Shown here in pieces: positions 1 through 12,300 of a stretch of DNA of 64,000 nucleotides. How positions within the stretch are numbered: position 1 is the stretch's first letter; each line of letters begins with the position of its first letter. Source of the stretch: Yamagishiella unicocca. Its lineage: Eukaryota; Chlorophyta; Chlorophyceae; Chlamydomonadales; Volvocaceae. The notes beneath the pieces are model-generated. The model was not told the DNA's origin and did no database searches. It saw nothing but the letters and a program-made list of their open reading frames with translations. Made by a program: the position numbers and the translations under genes. The DNA is taken from positions 682,001 to 746,000 of the forward strand of contig BDSL01000021.1 in NCBI GenBank assembly GCA_003116995.1, written 5' to 3'.

Positions 1-320
1 TCGCCCGCTCGCCCACGTCTGGTGCTGTCCCTGTGGTCGCCGCCATCCCCTTCAACTGGCCCACCTTCCTGCAGCGCCGCTACCCTGATGCGGGGCGCAT
101 CAACGTCGTCCCGGCATTCTTCGAGGAGGTTGCGGCGGGTAGCCTCGCCGCGTCCTCTCCAGCATCACGATCGCCTTCTCCTGCGCCGGCAGCTTCCAGG
201 CTTGCCTCTGCTGCTGCCAGGCGCCGACCCATCAGACCTACCACGACTGCGCTCCCGGCGGCTTCAGAGGGCACTCAGAGGCCACAGAGGCGGTCTGCGT
301 CTACAGCGCAAACTCGGCCA
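1..320 (+). other. Module A: end of ketoreductase and linker
   Basis: In frame 3 the first codons read as the post-KR segment seen again after every complete KR in this protein (an [15 protein letters not shown] patch, compare 12870-12900, 19660-19690, 26985-27020 and 33200-33230). A Ser/Arg/Pro-rich linker to the first ACP follows. The catalytic part of this KR, and the rest of module A, lie to the left of the window. Confidence 0.8.
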
Positions 321-3300
321 CAGGTCCAGCAGCGCGTCTTCGACGCCGTCGCCGCTATCCTGGGCAATGCAGTGGTATCACCCGAGGCGCCGCTGATGGA
401 GGCGGGGTTGGACAGCCTGGGCGCCACCGAGCTGCGCACCTCCCTGGAGGCGTCCTTCGGCGTGGCGCTGCCCAGCACCCTCGTCTTCGACCACCCCACC
501 GTGGCCGCCATTACCACCTTCTTGGACGAGCGTACGGCGGCGGGCGCTGGAGGCGCTCCTTCGGGACCCGAGGGTGGAGTGGCAGCTGACGCCGCCGCCG
601 CTGGTTTGGACCATCAGGAGCAGCGGGCCGCCCGGCGCCGGCAGCGGCGAGGGGCCAGCAGCGCCAGGCGCGCCGCGGTTCCGGAGCAGCAGTCACAGTT
701 TGGCAGGCAGCAGACGCTTGACCTTGCTCCACCCATGCGCCGGCCGCAGCAGGACACGCAGCAGCGCGTCTCTGACGCCGTCGCCGCTATCCTGGGCAGT
801 GCAGGGGTGTCACCTGAGGCGCCGCTGATGGAGGCGGGGTTGGACAGCCTGGGCGCCACCGAGCTGCGCACCTCCCTGGAGGCGTCCTTCGGTGTCGCGC
901 TGCCCAGCACCCTCGTCTTCGACCACCCCACCGTGGCCGCCATTACTGCCTTCTTGGACGAGCACACTGCACCGGGCGCTGGAGGTTCTCCTTCTGGCTC
1001 AGGGGCAGCAGCGGGCGGCCACAGCGGGCAGCAGCTCACCAGCCGGCGGCTCCGCCGCCGACGGGCCGCGTTGCATCCGCACATGCACCCACATCTGCAA
1101 GGTCTACGCGGCAACCACCCTCCCGGAAGCCGGGTTCGACGCTCGGCTGCGTCACAACAGCCGCGGATGCAGATGCACTTTGCCGATGTCCAGCAGCGTG
1201 TCTCTGACGCCGTCGCCGCTATCCTGGGCAGTGCAGTGGTGTCACCTGAGGCGCCTCTGATGGAAGCGGGGTTGGACAGCCTGGGCGCCACCGAGCTGCG
1301 CACCTCCCTGGAGGCGTCCTTCGGCGTGGCGCTGCCCAGCACCCTTGTCTTCGACCACCCCACCGTGGCAGCCATTACCGCCTTCCTGCACTCTTCCTGC
1401 CTCCCGCACCTCCAGCAGCAGCAGCAGGAGCGCCTGCAGCAGGCTGGAGGAGCAGGCAGTGGTGACGCTGAGGAGTACTCTTCAGCGTACGACAGCACCG
1501 AGGGAGAGGCGTTCTACGACGCCGCCGACTCCGAAACCACCATCTCGCTGATGAGCGACATCTCCCTGGTGACGGCGACTACGGCGACCACGGCGACGGC
1601 GGCGGGTCCCTTGTCAGGCATGCTGCCCCGGCAGAGCGGGAGACAAGCTGCCGGCTCGGGCTGCGTCGTCGGCGTCGTCTCGAACGCATTCCGTCTGCCC
1701 GCGGACGTCTCAACGGGCATTGACCTGGCATCTGCCGTACACGCGTGCGACGCTGTGCTGCCGGTGCCCCTGGAGCGCTGGGATGCTGACGGCGCCGCCG
1801 TCAGCTCGCTATCCGCAGCAGCCGGAGGTGCCGCCGCCGCGCCGCCGCGGTTCGGGAGCTTCCTTCTGGGTAGCGCCGACATGTTTGATTCCACGGCCTT
1901 CGGCATTAGCCCCGCCGAGGCGGCGCTCATGGACCCGCAGCAACGGCTGCTGCTGGAGGCGCTGCACGAGGCGCTCCAGGGCAGTGTTGGCGCCGATGGC
2001 GCCAACAGTGGGGTCGGCGGTGGTGTTGCGGTGATGCCTCGCGACCGCAGCCGCTTCGGTGTGTACGTGGGCGTGTCTTCCCCCGACTACATGAAGCTCA
2101 CGATGGCCGCGAAGCAGGGCGTGACGGCCTTCAGCGCCACAGGTGAGTCCCCCGGCGAGGTGAGGGTGCCTCCGCTTCGATGTGGGCGAGGCATTTTCGG
2201 CGTCGAGGCAGCCCTGGATTAGCTAGCGTTCGCATGCGTGGGCATTACGTACATGGTTACACAAGACGGGTTCGTGAGGCAGAGAAAGCCGACGTGCACA
2301 CCAGCTTAGCCCTCCATGATTGTTTCAAGTTGGGAGGGGCAACGCCCCCTGCGAATGCTTGTCCGCAATTGACCCCAATCCCCTTCCCCCGCACGCATAC
2401 GCCGTACGACAGGTGCCACGCTGTCCGTCGCCTCCGGCCGCCTGTCGTACACCTTTGGCCTGCGCGGCCCCGCCGTCACCATCGACACCGCCTGCTCGTC
2501 CAGCCTGGTGGCGGCGCATGCGGCCCACACGGCCCTCATCTGCGGCCAGGCTGAGGCCGCCGCCGTGTGCGGAGTCAACCTGTCGCTGTCGCCTGACACC
2601 ACCGCCATGTTCCAGCGCGCAGGTGGGGCATCGAACCAGGGTTCGGTGCACTCCCTGGAATTGTGCAGCTACGAGTGAATGCCCTGCATGAGTCTTGCTG
2701 GCATATTATCAGGATGGACAAGGTGTTCCGATGCATTGGTGTAGGCGGTTAAGAGGGCTGGTAGATGGTGGGATGGTGGACTGCGACTGTTTTAACCCCC
2801 AACACGCTGGCGTACTCTCATGCCCTGGGTTCCCGCGCGGACCCGCCCGCAGGCATGCTCTCCCCCGAGGGCCGCTGCAAGACGCTGGATGCCGCCGCTG
2901 ACGGCTACGTGAGGGCCGAGGCGGTGGGCGTGATGGTGCTGAGCGTGCTGCGGCGCGGGGCGGACAGCAGCGGCAGCGGAGCCCTGCTGGCGGTGCTGAT
3001 GGGTGCGGCGGTCAACCAGGACGGCCGCAGCAGCAGCCTGACGGCGCCCAACGGACCCGCGCAGCAGGTAAGCTCCCTTGCCAGCTCGCTTGCCAGCAGC
3101 TCCCTTGCCGCCCCGCGTACCTGCACATTTGGGATAGCGACCTACCGGTAGCCTCACAGCACGTGTACTGTTTCCCAAGGCTGTGCCCCGCACAAGGCAT
3201 CCCGTCCGGGAAACCGTCACTCCTGCCTTGCTCACGTACGCTGTTGTGCGCCCATCGCAGGAGGTGATCCGCCAGGCACTATCCTTCGCGGATCTGTCCC

Positions 3301-6300
3301 CCGCCGCCGTGTCAGCCCTGTCCATGCACGGCACCGGCACCCCACTGGGCGACCCCATCGAGGTGGGCGCCGCGGCGGCAGTCCTGCTCCCCGGCAGTGG
3401 TGGCCCCCGCAGTCCAGCGGCGGCGCCTCTTCTGTTGTCCTCCAGCAAGTCGTGGATGGGCCACGCCGAGCCCGCATCGGGTAAGTCAGACGCGCGAGTA
3501 TCTGCCAATCTCTTAACGGGTATGTAAATACGATTGATTAGCTTCAAACCCCTAAGTAGCTTTACTAGCCCTAATAGCTCTAGTAGCATTACGTACCGGT
3601 AGTCAAGCTGCGTACCGGTACTGTACTTCGCACCGAAGAGCACCGGCGGGACTACAGTGAAGCGATATGTTGACAGCGCCCATAAGCCCTTGCGGCTGCA
3701 GCACACCCGCGTCAATCGATTACGGTTGACTACCAGATTGCAGCACAACAGTCGTTTCTCGTCCCGAGCGCCTTTCTTCCTCGGCCCCCGCAATGTAACC
3801 AACGCAGGTGTGGTGGGTCTGCTGCACGCCGCCAGGCTGGCGGCGGGGCAGGTGACCCTCCCCGTCACGCACCTCTCGCTGGTCAACCCCAACCTCCAGC
3901 AGATCTTCGACAGCACCACTGCTGACGGCTGGTCGCTGCCGCGCCAGACTGGTCCGCTGCCGAGGCCGGCCTCCGCTGCCGCTGCTCGCGGCGCCTCGCG
4001 CAACGCCGGACAGACGGAGGCGGCGGTGTGCGGCGTCAGCGCCTTCGCCTTCCAGGGCACCAACGCGCACGTGCTGCTCAAGGCGGCGCCCCTACGGCCA
4101 GGAAGCCCGGTGAGGCCCGCCGGCCGGGAGGAGCGCAGCTCCCCGGGGTCTTTACTTATGCGCTGCATGCCAGCAGGCTGATGGCCTCTGGGTAGTGGTC
4201 GAATCACCAGTATGACTCATGCCAGTAGCGAGGCCTCGATGATCATGCCATCCCCATCCGATCACTGAAGCCCCTTGCGCCGCACCTCCCTGCTTCTCCC
4301 CGACCTCGCGCCATACCCAGGTCGGCCCTGGAGCGCACCGCCGCCGCCCACCAGACGACAGCCTGTGGCACCGCTCCAGCCACTGGGTCGCTGCCAGGCC
4401 CCCCCTGGAGCTGTCTCAGGGAGTCCGCGTCGCCCGCAACGGCACCTCGTCCAGCGCCGCCGCCTCCGTCGTGGTCTTCCACGCGAAGGTCGCCACGGCC
4501 CGACTGGCCCTGATGTGGGACCACCGGGTGAACGGCCGAGCCGTGTTCCCCGCGGCCGGTTACCTGGAGATGGCCGCCGCTGCCGCCACCATGATCGCTG
4601 CCGGCTATGCCAGCGGCAGCGGCAGCGCCAGCGGCGCGGCGCTCTTGGTGGTAAGCGACGTCGGCATTCCGGCGCCGCTGCTGCTGCCGCCGGCACGTGA
4701 CGGCGCCGCTGCCACCGACCTGATGCTCGAGTGCGCTGTGGAGCTGGCGACCGGCAGGCTGTCGATTTCCTCGTTGGCGGCGACAGGGCAACGCCGCGCT
4801 CGCCGTACGGTCCACTTGACGGCAACGTTGACGACCGCCGCCGGCGCTGGCGGCGCCGTCCCGACCGTCGTACACAGCTCCGAGTCGGTGTCTTCTCCCA
4901 TCATGCCACCGGTGCTCCAGCAGCTGGCGGCGGCGCATCTCAGTGCGTCAGGCCATAAGGCCCGCGTGCTGCGCCCAGCTGCCGGCTCGGCGGTGGCCAG
5001 CGTGCTGGTTGGCAGCGGCAGGGCCGTCGGCGGCGGCGAGGGCTTCCTGCTTCACCCCGCAACCCTGGACTGCGTGCTGCAGCTGGCAGCAGCCGGCGCC
5101 GAGCAGCATCAGGCCAAGGTGCCGGTGCGCATTGGCGCCGTCGTGCTGGGTGACTCCGGACCCGCCGCAGGGGTGGATGCCTCCGGCGGTTGCGTCTTCG
5201 CCGCCGCAGCCCCCGTGGCCATCGACGCCACTGCGTCGTCCGCTGCCGTCAGCCGTACGGACTACCGTGTGCTGTCAACGTCTGGCGGCGGCTCCGCCGC
5301 TAGCATTATGGGTCTGGAGGCGAGCAGTGTGGGGAGCCGGGCTAGCCAGCCAGCAGTCGCCGGCGAGGTGGAGGCCCAAGCCACGCTCCCAGCGGCCGCT
5401 TCAGCTGCCGTTAGCACTGCCACCAGACCGCCAGCTGGCGTCACCTACCGAACCGAATGGGTGGTCGACTGCCCGGCAGCAGCTGAGGCTGACATCGGCA
5501 ACACGCGCGCCGGCGATGAACCGCCCCAGCTCGCCCTTGACCCACGGGTCGGTGCGGCGCCCACGGCTGAGGCGCTGGTCGACGCGCTCGCCGCTTTCCA
5601 GCAGGGCCAGAAGGCCGGAGTGCACCTCGGAATCTCACACCCAGCAACCGCAGCTCTGCTCAACAGCAGCCCACTGGGGCCCTCCGGCGTCGTGAACAGC
5701 GTTGGGCCCTTGTCGATACTCCCAAGCATGCTTGCTGGCATGCTGCGTGCTACAGCCGCCGAGACGTTGGCGGTGGCAAAATCTCGTATGGGGAGCGGCG
5801 CAGTGGGAGGTGTAGTCATCAACACAGGTACTGAGGCATTGACCGACGTCTATGACAGCATGTGTACGGCAGGCATGGCTCTGGAGGCTCGGCTGAAGCA
5901 AGCACTTCCGGGCGCCAGCACTGAAACCGACTTCCAGCTGGTGCCCCGGCCCCGAGGCGCGCTGGGCAACCTGGTGCCGCAGCCGCTGCCCTCGCCCTTT
6001 GTAGCAGCAGCTGGTGGTGGTGATGGTGGGACAGTAGCAGTGCCGGCGGGCAAGGTGGCGCTGAGGGTGCGTGCGGTGGGCCTCAACTTCCGTGACGTGC
6101 TCAACGTGCTGGGCATGTACCCGGGCGACCCAGGAGAGCCAGGAGGAGACTGCTCGGGCGTGGTGGTAGCGGCCGGTGCTGGAGTGGACGGTGCTCTCCT
6201 GCCTCCTGGCACGGCTGTGTTTGGTCTGGCCGTGGGCAGCCTGGGCACGCTGGTGCACAGCAGCCCGCACACGCTGGTGGCCATGCCCAGCTGCCTGAGC

Positions 6301-9300
6301 TTCGAGGAGGCCGCCACCATGCCCACCGTCTTCATCACGGCGCACCAGGTGTTTGGTGACGCCGCCGCACTGCGCCCCGGGGAGCGTGTGCTGGTGCACG
6401 GTGCTGCGGGCGGCGTGGGCCTTGCGTCTCTTCAGGTGGTTGGTGAGCTTGGCGGCGAGGTGGTTGCCACTGCCGGCAGCCCGTCCAAGCGGGCGCTGCT
6501 GCGCGGTCTGGGTGTGCGGCACGTGTCCACCAGCCGCGACCTGGGCTTCGTGGAGGAGCTGACAGCTTGTGACGGTGGTGTGGACGTTGCGCTGAACACG
6601 CTGACGAGCCCCGGCCTGGTGTCCGCCACGCTGGGCCTGATTAGGCGCGGCGGTCGCTTCGTGGAGATCAGCAAGCGCGACGTGTTCTCGGTGTCCCGGC
6701 TGCAGAGCGAGCGGCCCGACGTGTCCGCCTCTTTCGTGGCCGTGGACTTCCTGCCCGACACCGCGGTGCAGTCCGCCATGCTGCGCGTGTCTGCGGGCGT
6801 GTGCCGCGGCGCCCTCCGTCCCCTGCCTCTGGCCGCGCACGGTCTGGGCAGCGTCGCCAGCGCGCTCCGCCAGATGTCTCAGGCTCGGCACGTGGGCAAG
6901 GTGGTGGTGTTCAACCCGCAGCAGCAGCCGCTGGCCAGCCCCTCCGGCCGAGTGGTCATCAGTGGCGGCCTGGGCTCTCTGGGTCTGCTTCTGGCCTCAT
7001 GGCTGGTCCGGCAGCACGCCTCTTGCCACATCCAGCTGCTGGGCCGCTCGGGCCGCGCCGAGGGTGGTGCTTCTGAGGCGTCCTTATCTCAGGTGCTGCT
7101 TTATGCGCGTGGTGTGGTGGAGATCGTCAAGGCCGACGTGTCCAGCGCCGAGGACTGCGCCCTGGCCTTTGGCCCCGGCTCAACCGCCCCTGGTGCTGCC
7201 ACAGCTGCTAAGCCTGTGCTCGCAGTTCTGCACGCCGGCGGAGTGTTGGCCGACGCGGTGCTGCGCAACCAGACGGCCGCCAGCGCCCGCCGCGTCTTCG
7301 CCCCCAAGCTGGCTCAGCTGTCGCGCTGGGCCGGTATCGTGTCGCAGCAGCCCGGAGCCACACACGTGCTCTTCTCCTCCGTGGCCTCGCTGCTGGGCTC
7401 CCCCGGCCAGGCCAACTACAGCGCCGCCAATGCGGGCCTGGACGCCGCCGCCGCTGCTCTTTCCGAGCGCGGCCTTGGTTTCGTGAGCGTGCAGTGGGGC
7501 GCGTGGGCTGGTGGCGGCATGGCGGCCAACGAGGCCCAGACCGCGGCGCGAGTGGAGCGCATGGGCATGTCGCTCATCCAGCCGCAGCAGGGCCTGGCGG
7601 CGCTGGAAGGCAAGTTTATAGCATGCGTTGGCTACATCGACTTATCGTTGCTGCAACAACCGTCGTTCGCCATGTCGCCGTATGCTACATGTTGCCGTAC
7701 TATTTCACAGCTTAACGTGCTAACCGTAACCCCAACGGATTGTTTCCTTGCGCAGCGGTCCTGTCCCAGGCGCCGGCGACACATGTATCCACCATCGCAG
7801 CCATCCCGTTTTTGTGGCCCGTGTTCCTGGGCCGCCGCTCTAAGCAGGTACGATAACGCCAAGTGACTACCTCACTGTGTGCTAACTGACTGTTGACGCG
7901 CGCAAATCCGTTAACTTGGCTGCACCCCTGCGCAGGCCTTCTTTGCGAACTTTGAGGATCAGGCGGCGCCACTCACCAGGCGCGTCAGCACTCCTAGCCC
8001 CCGCCCTCATCCCAGCCCCAGCTCCAGCCCTAGCCCGCGGCTCCGTCCCGGTCTTAGCCACAGCCGCAGCCGCAGCAGCAGGCTTGGTCCCAGTCGCAGC
8101 CCCAGCGGCAGCCGCACCTCACGCCTCCAGGAGCTCCCCAGCCGGGACCGGCTGGACGCCCCTGCTGGCAGCGGCGACGCTGGGGGCCGCTCGCCGGAGG
8201 CCACGCTGGCGGAGGTCCAGGAGGCGGTGCGTGGCGTGGTTGGCTCCTCCGTTGCCCCCGACGCCCCGCTGATGGGTTCGGGGCTGGACAGCCTGGGCGC
8301 AGTGGAGCTGCGCAACGCGCTGGAGGGGCGGCTGGGGCTGCAGCTGCCGGGCACGCTGGTGTTCGACTACCCCACGCCGGCTGCCATCGCGAGCTACATC
8401 GACTCCCGCGCTGCCGGCTCTCCTGCCGGCGGCGCCGCGGCGGCTGCCGATACCGTCGGTGAGGAGGAGGAGGACGGCGCGGAGCGGGACGATGGCGGCG
8501 AGGACGAGGAGGACGTGGACTCCTTCAGTGCGTCAGAAGGCGAGGAGTCGTGGTTTTCGACACCGGCGCTGGAGGCTCCGACTGCGCTGACGGCCTCGGG
8601 GAGCAGCAACCTGTCCGCTGCAGCCAATAGGCCGCGGGCTCGTGCGGTGGGCGTGCTGGCCACTGCGTCACGCAGTGTTAGTGACGCGTTGCGGCGCATC
8701 ACCGCCACGGACGCGTCGGGCCGTGTGCCTCTCAGCAGGTGCGTGGGAGGAAGGGCGTGAAGGGTGCAGGGGATGGTGTTGATAGTGGCGTTGGTGTGGA
8801 TAGCAGGATCAAGGCAGCGATGGTGGTTTCGGTTTTCTTAGTTGCAGTTGTTGGGCGCATGCTAGGCAGTGCGCCACGGAGTGGCCTGATGATGAGGAAC
8901 TGGCCCCTGGTTTATCGCACTGCTCACGACCACCCACCCACCTTCCACTCGCCCTTCTACCTTCCTACCTTGACAGGTGGGAGGTGGAGGACCAGGTGGT
9001 GCGGCTGGGCGGCCAGCTGCCGGTGCAGTTCGGGGCCTTCCTGCCCGCGGTCGACCTCTTCGACGCGGCCGCCTTCGGCGTCAGCGCCCCCGAGGCGGCG
9101 CTCATGGACCCGCAGCAGCGGCTGCTGCTGGAGTGCACCGCGGAGGCACTCACCGGCGGAGATGCGGACACCGACTGGCGTGCCCGCGCCGCCGTCTTCG
9201 TGGGCGTTTCCTCCATGGACTACAACAAGCTGGCCCTGCGCCACACGACCACCGCCTCCGCATTCGCCGCCACGGGTGCGAGCCTGTCGGTGGCGCCGGG

Positions 9301-12300
9301 GCGCTTGTCGTACACCTTCAACCTGTGCGGCCCCGCCGTCGCCGTCGACACCGCCTGCTCGTCCAGCCTGGTCGCCGTGCACGCGGCGCTGAGTGCGCTG
9401 CTGCTGGGCCAGGCCGATGCGGCGGTGGCGGCGGGCATCAACTTGACGCTGTCGCCCGACACGCCGGCTGCCTTCCAGAAGGCGGGCATGCTGGCATCCG
9501 ACGGTCGCTGCAAGACGCTGGATGCTGCCGCCGACGGCTACGTCCGCGGCGAGGCTTGCGGCGTGTTCCTGCTGGGCACGTTCCCGGCCGGGGCGCCAAC
9601 CTCCGCTGCGTCAAGGCCACTTGCGTGGATCTCGGGGGCCGCCGTCAACCAGGACGGCCGCAGCAGCAGCCTGACGGCGCCCAACGGCCCCGCACAGCAA
9701 GCCGTGATCCGCGAGGCGCTGGCGGCGGCGGGGCTAGCCGCAGCTGCCGTACGCATGCTGCAGCTGCACGGCACCGGCACCCCGCTGGGCGACCCCATCG
9801 AGGTGGGCGCCGTCACCGCGGTCTTCTCCCCCGCCATGTCGCTGCCACCCAGCGGCGCCCAGTCTGCGCCGCTGACGCTGGCGGCCGCCAAGTCCTGGCT
9901 CGGCCATGCGGAGCCCGGCGCGGGCGTGCAGGGCCTGCTCCACTCCGCCCTGGCGCTGACGCAGTGCACGGAGCCGGAGCTGCTGCACCTGCGCTCACTC
10001 AACCCCTACGTGGTTAGCGCCCTGGACAGCGTCGGCCTCGCCGCCGCTCTGTTCCGCTCGCCGCGCCAGCTGGGACCCAAGCCCAAGTTGACGGCAGCGG
10101 CGGCAGCAGGCACCGCCGAGGTGTTGCATGAGATGTCGGTGTGCGGCGTCAGCGCCTTCGCCTTCCAGGGCACCAACGCGCACGTGCTTATCGCGACCGG
10201 TGGCCCGGCGGCGGCGGCCTCCACCACAGCCGTGGAGCTGCCGGCGGCAACCGCATCGGCAGCGGAGGCCGCAACACAGGGCGCCTGCGTCTGGCAGCGG
10301 CGCCGCCACTGGCTGCACCCGCAGCCCACGCGGCTCATGCGATGGGCGGTGGCGGCGTCGAGGACCACACAGCGCGGCTCCCGGGCGGCGATGTTCCTCT
10401 TTGAGACGCCTCTGTCGTGGCCATCAGTGGCGCCGCTCGCTGCCGTGAGCATCGCGGCTCCGCCCTCCAGGGACGGCCGCGGCCTCGTCCTGTCATCCGC
10501 GCTGGTCGTGGCCCTAGCGGCGGCGGCGGCGCGGGTGGCGGTGTCCGGCAGCTCCGACGGCTCGACGGCGCCGTCAGCGGGTGGCGTGGCGCTGCTGGAC
10601 GCCACCTTCGACCACCGCGCGGCACTGCTCCGCGACGACGGCGGCGGCGCCGCCGCCGCCGCCAGGACCTTCGCAGATGTCGTACTGCGCTGCTCCGTGG
10701 ACTGCTCGTCGGGCCGGGTTGAGGTCGCCGCGGCGTCGGCGTCGGCGTCGGCGCCGTCCTCGGACGATCAGGTGGTGATCTTCAGGGCCACAGTCTCGCA
10801 GGCCGCCGCCTCCGCTGCAACAGCAGCTGGCGGCGCCGCATCCCCTCCCAGCTCAGCAGCAGCGGCCGCAACGACAGACGCGTCGCTCTCGGCTTTGGCG
10901 GGCTTGTTGGGGCTCGTGGGGCCAGTGGACACGGTGGCGGCATGTGCGCCATCGTACGCCTTCGGCTCGTACGGCGCCGGCAGCTGCAGCCCCGAAACCA
11001 CTGCGATCTCCGCCACCGCCAACGGCGGAGGAGAGGATGAGGAGCCGGGGGTGCTGCTGTGCAATTGGCTCACTTATGCGCTGCAACTGGCACCGAACCC
11101 GGGCGCTGCCATCGAGGGCTTCAAGGCATGTATGGTGCCGCTATTGCGAGGAGGACCCTCTCAGGAGACCTCCCCTGTCGCCTCGTGCGCTTCTGCCGCC
11201 GGTCATGCCGGCCTTACGCTGACCGGCGGCCCCGCACAGCTCCATGGGCTGCGTCTTGCGGATATGGCAGCCACGGCCTCGGCTGTGCGGGCGACGGCGG
11301 CTACTGCCAGGTCCGCTGCTGCTGCTGCTGCCGCTGCCGGCGCCGACGCGCAGGAGCTCGAGAGTGACGGCGACAACGAGACGCAATACGTTGTGGAATG
11401 GCAGGCGAACGTGGCTTCGGAGCCGCGCGTCCTAGCATCCAGCAGCGCCGGCGCGGGTGCGGGTGCGGGTGCGGTCCTGGGCTGCCCTCACGGCCACGGC
11501 GCTGATCCGCTACCTGGGATTGCAGCCTCCCTGGAGGTCCTGCAGGGTCTGGTAGCAGACGCGCGCGGCGGCCTGGGGATGCAGCTGGTGACTCGCGCAG
11601 CCCACTACACATCGCTGCGCTTCCCCGGGCCCTGCGGCCCATCAGCTGCCGGGGCTGGGGCGGCCGCCTGGGCGCTGTCCCGGACGTTGCTCCAGGAGCG
11701 GCCCAGCCTGTCCGTGTCCGCCACGGACGTCGCCCCGCCGCATTCGCGGTTCCGGAGCCAGATCGCAATCGGTGGCGCTCGCCCCAGCAGCAGCGACACC
11801 AGCTTCGACAGCGTGCTCGCGGCCGTCAACTGGAGCCGGGCGGCAGGTGGCCTTGGGGCCGCGGCTCGTGCCACATTGGGCCCCAGCTCCTCCACTGGTG
11901 CCTCGGGATCGCCTGCCAACAAGTACGGCGAGACCACGGCTGCCGGTTTGTCGTACACGGCTCGGCTGGTGGCGGCCCCTCGGCCCCTCCCAGCTTCCGC
12001 CGCGGGCGTTGGCGCCGCCTCGGCCGCCAGCACGAGCAGCACAGCGGCAGCGGCAACGGCACCTGATCTGGGCTTGCTCCCCCGCGACGGCACGTACATC
12101 ATCACGGGCGGCTCCGGGATGGCGGCGGCGCACGTCGCACGCTGGCTGGCGGCCAGCGGCGTACGGCACGTGCACCTGGTCAGTCGCAGTGGCACCCTGC
12201 CAGAGGGTCTGCTGCCACTCCCACCGCCGCCGCAAATCGGCAACCAAAGACCTGGGATGGAGGGCAGGGTACCCATCACCGTAGTCACGGCCTCAAAGGC

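Noticed and set aside
614..1498. Long minus-strand open frame over the tandem ACPs
   Set aside because: Antisense shadow of GC-rich coding DNA; other long minus frames at 2792-4207, 5635-6891, 11605-12516, 16842-18665, 25431-26558 and 32500-34170 are explained the same way, and none has a recognisable domain.
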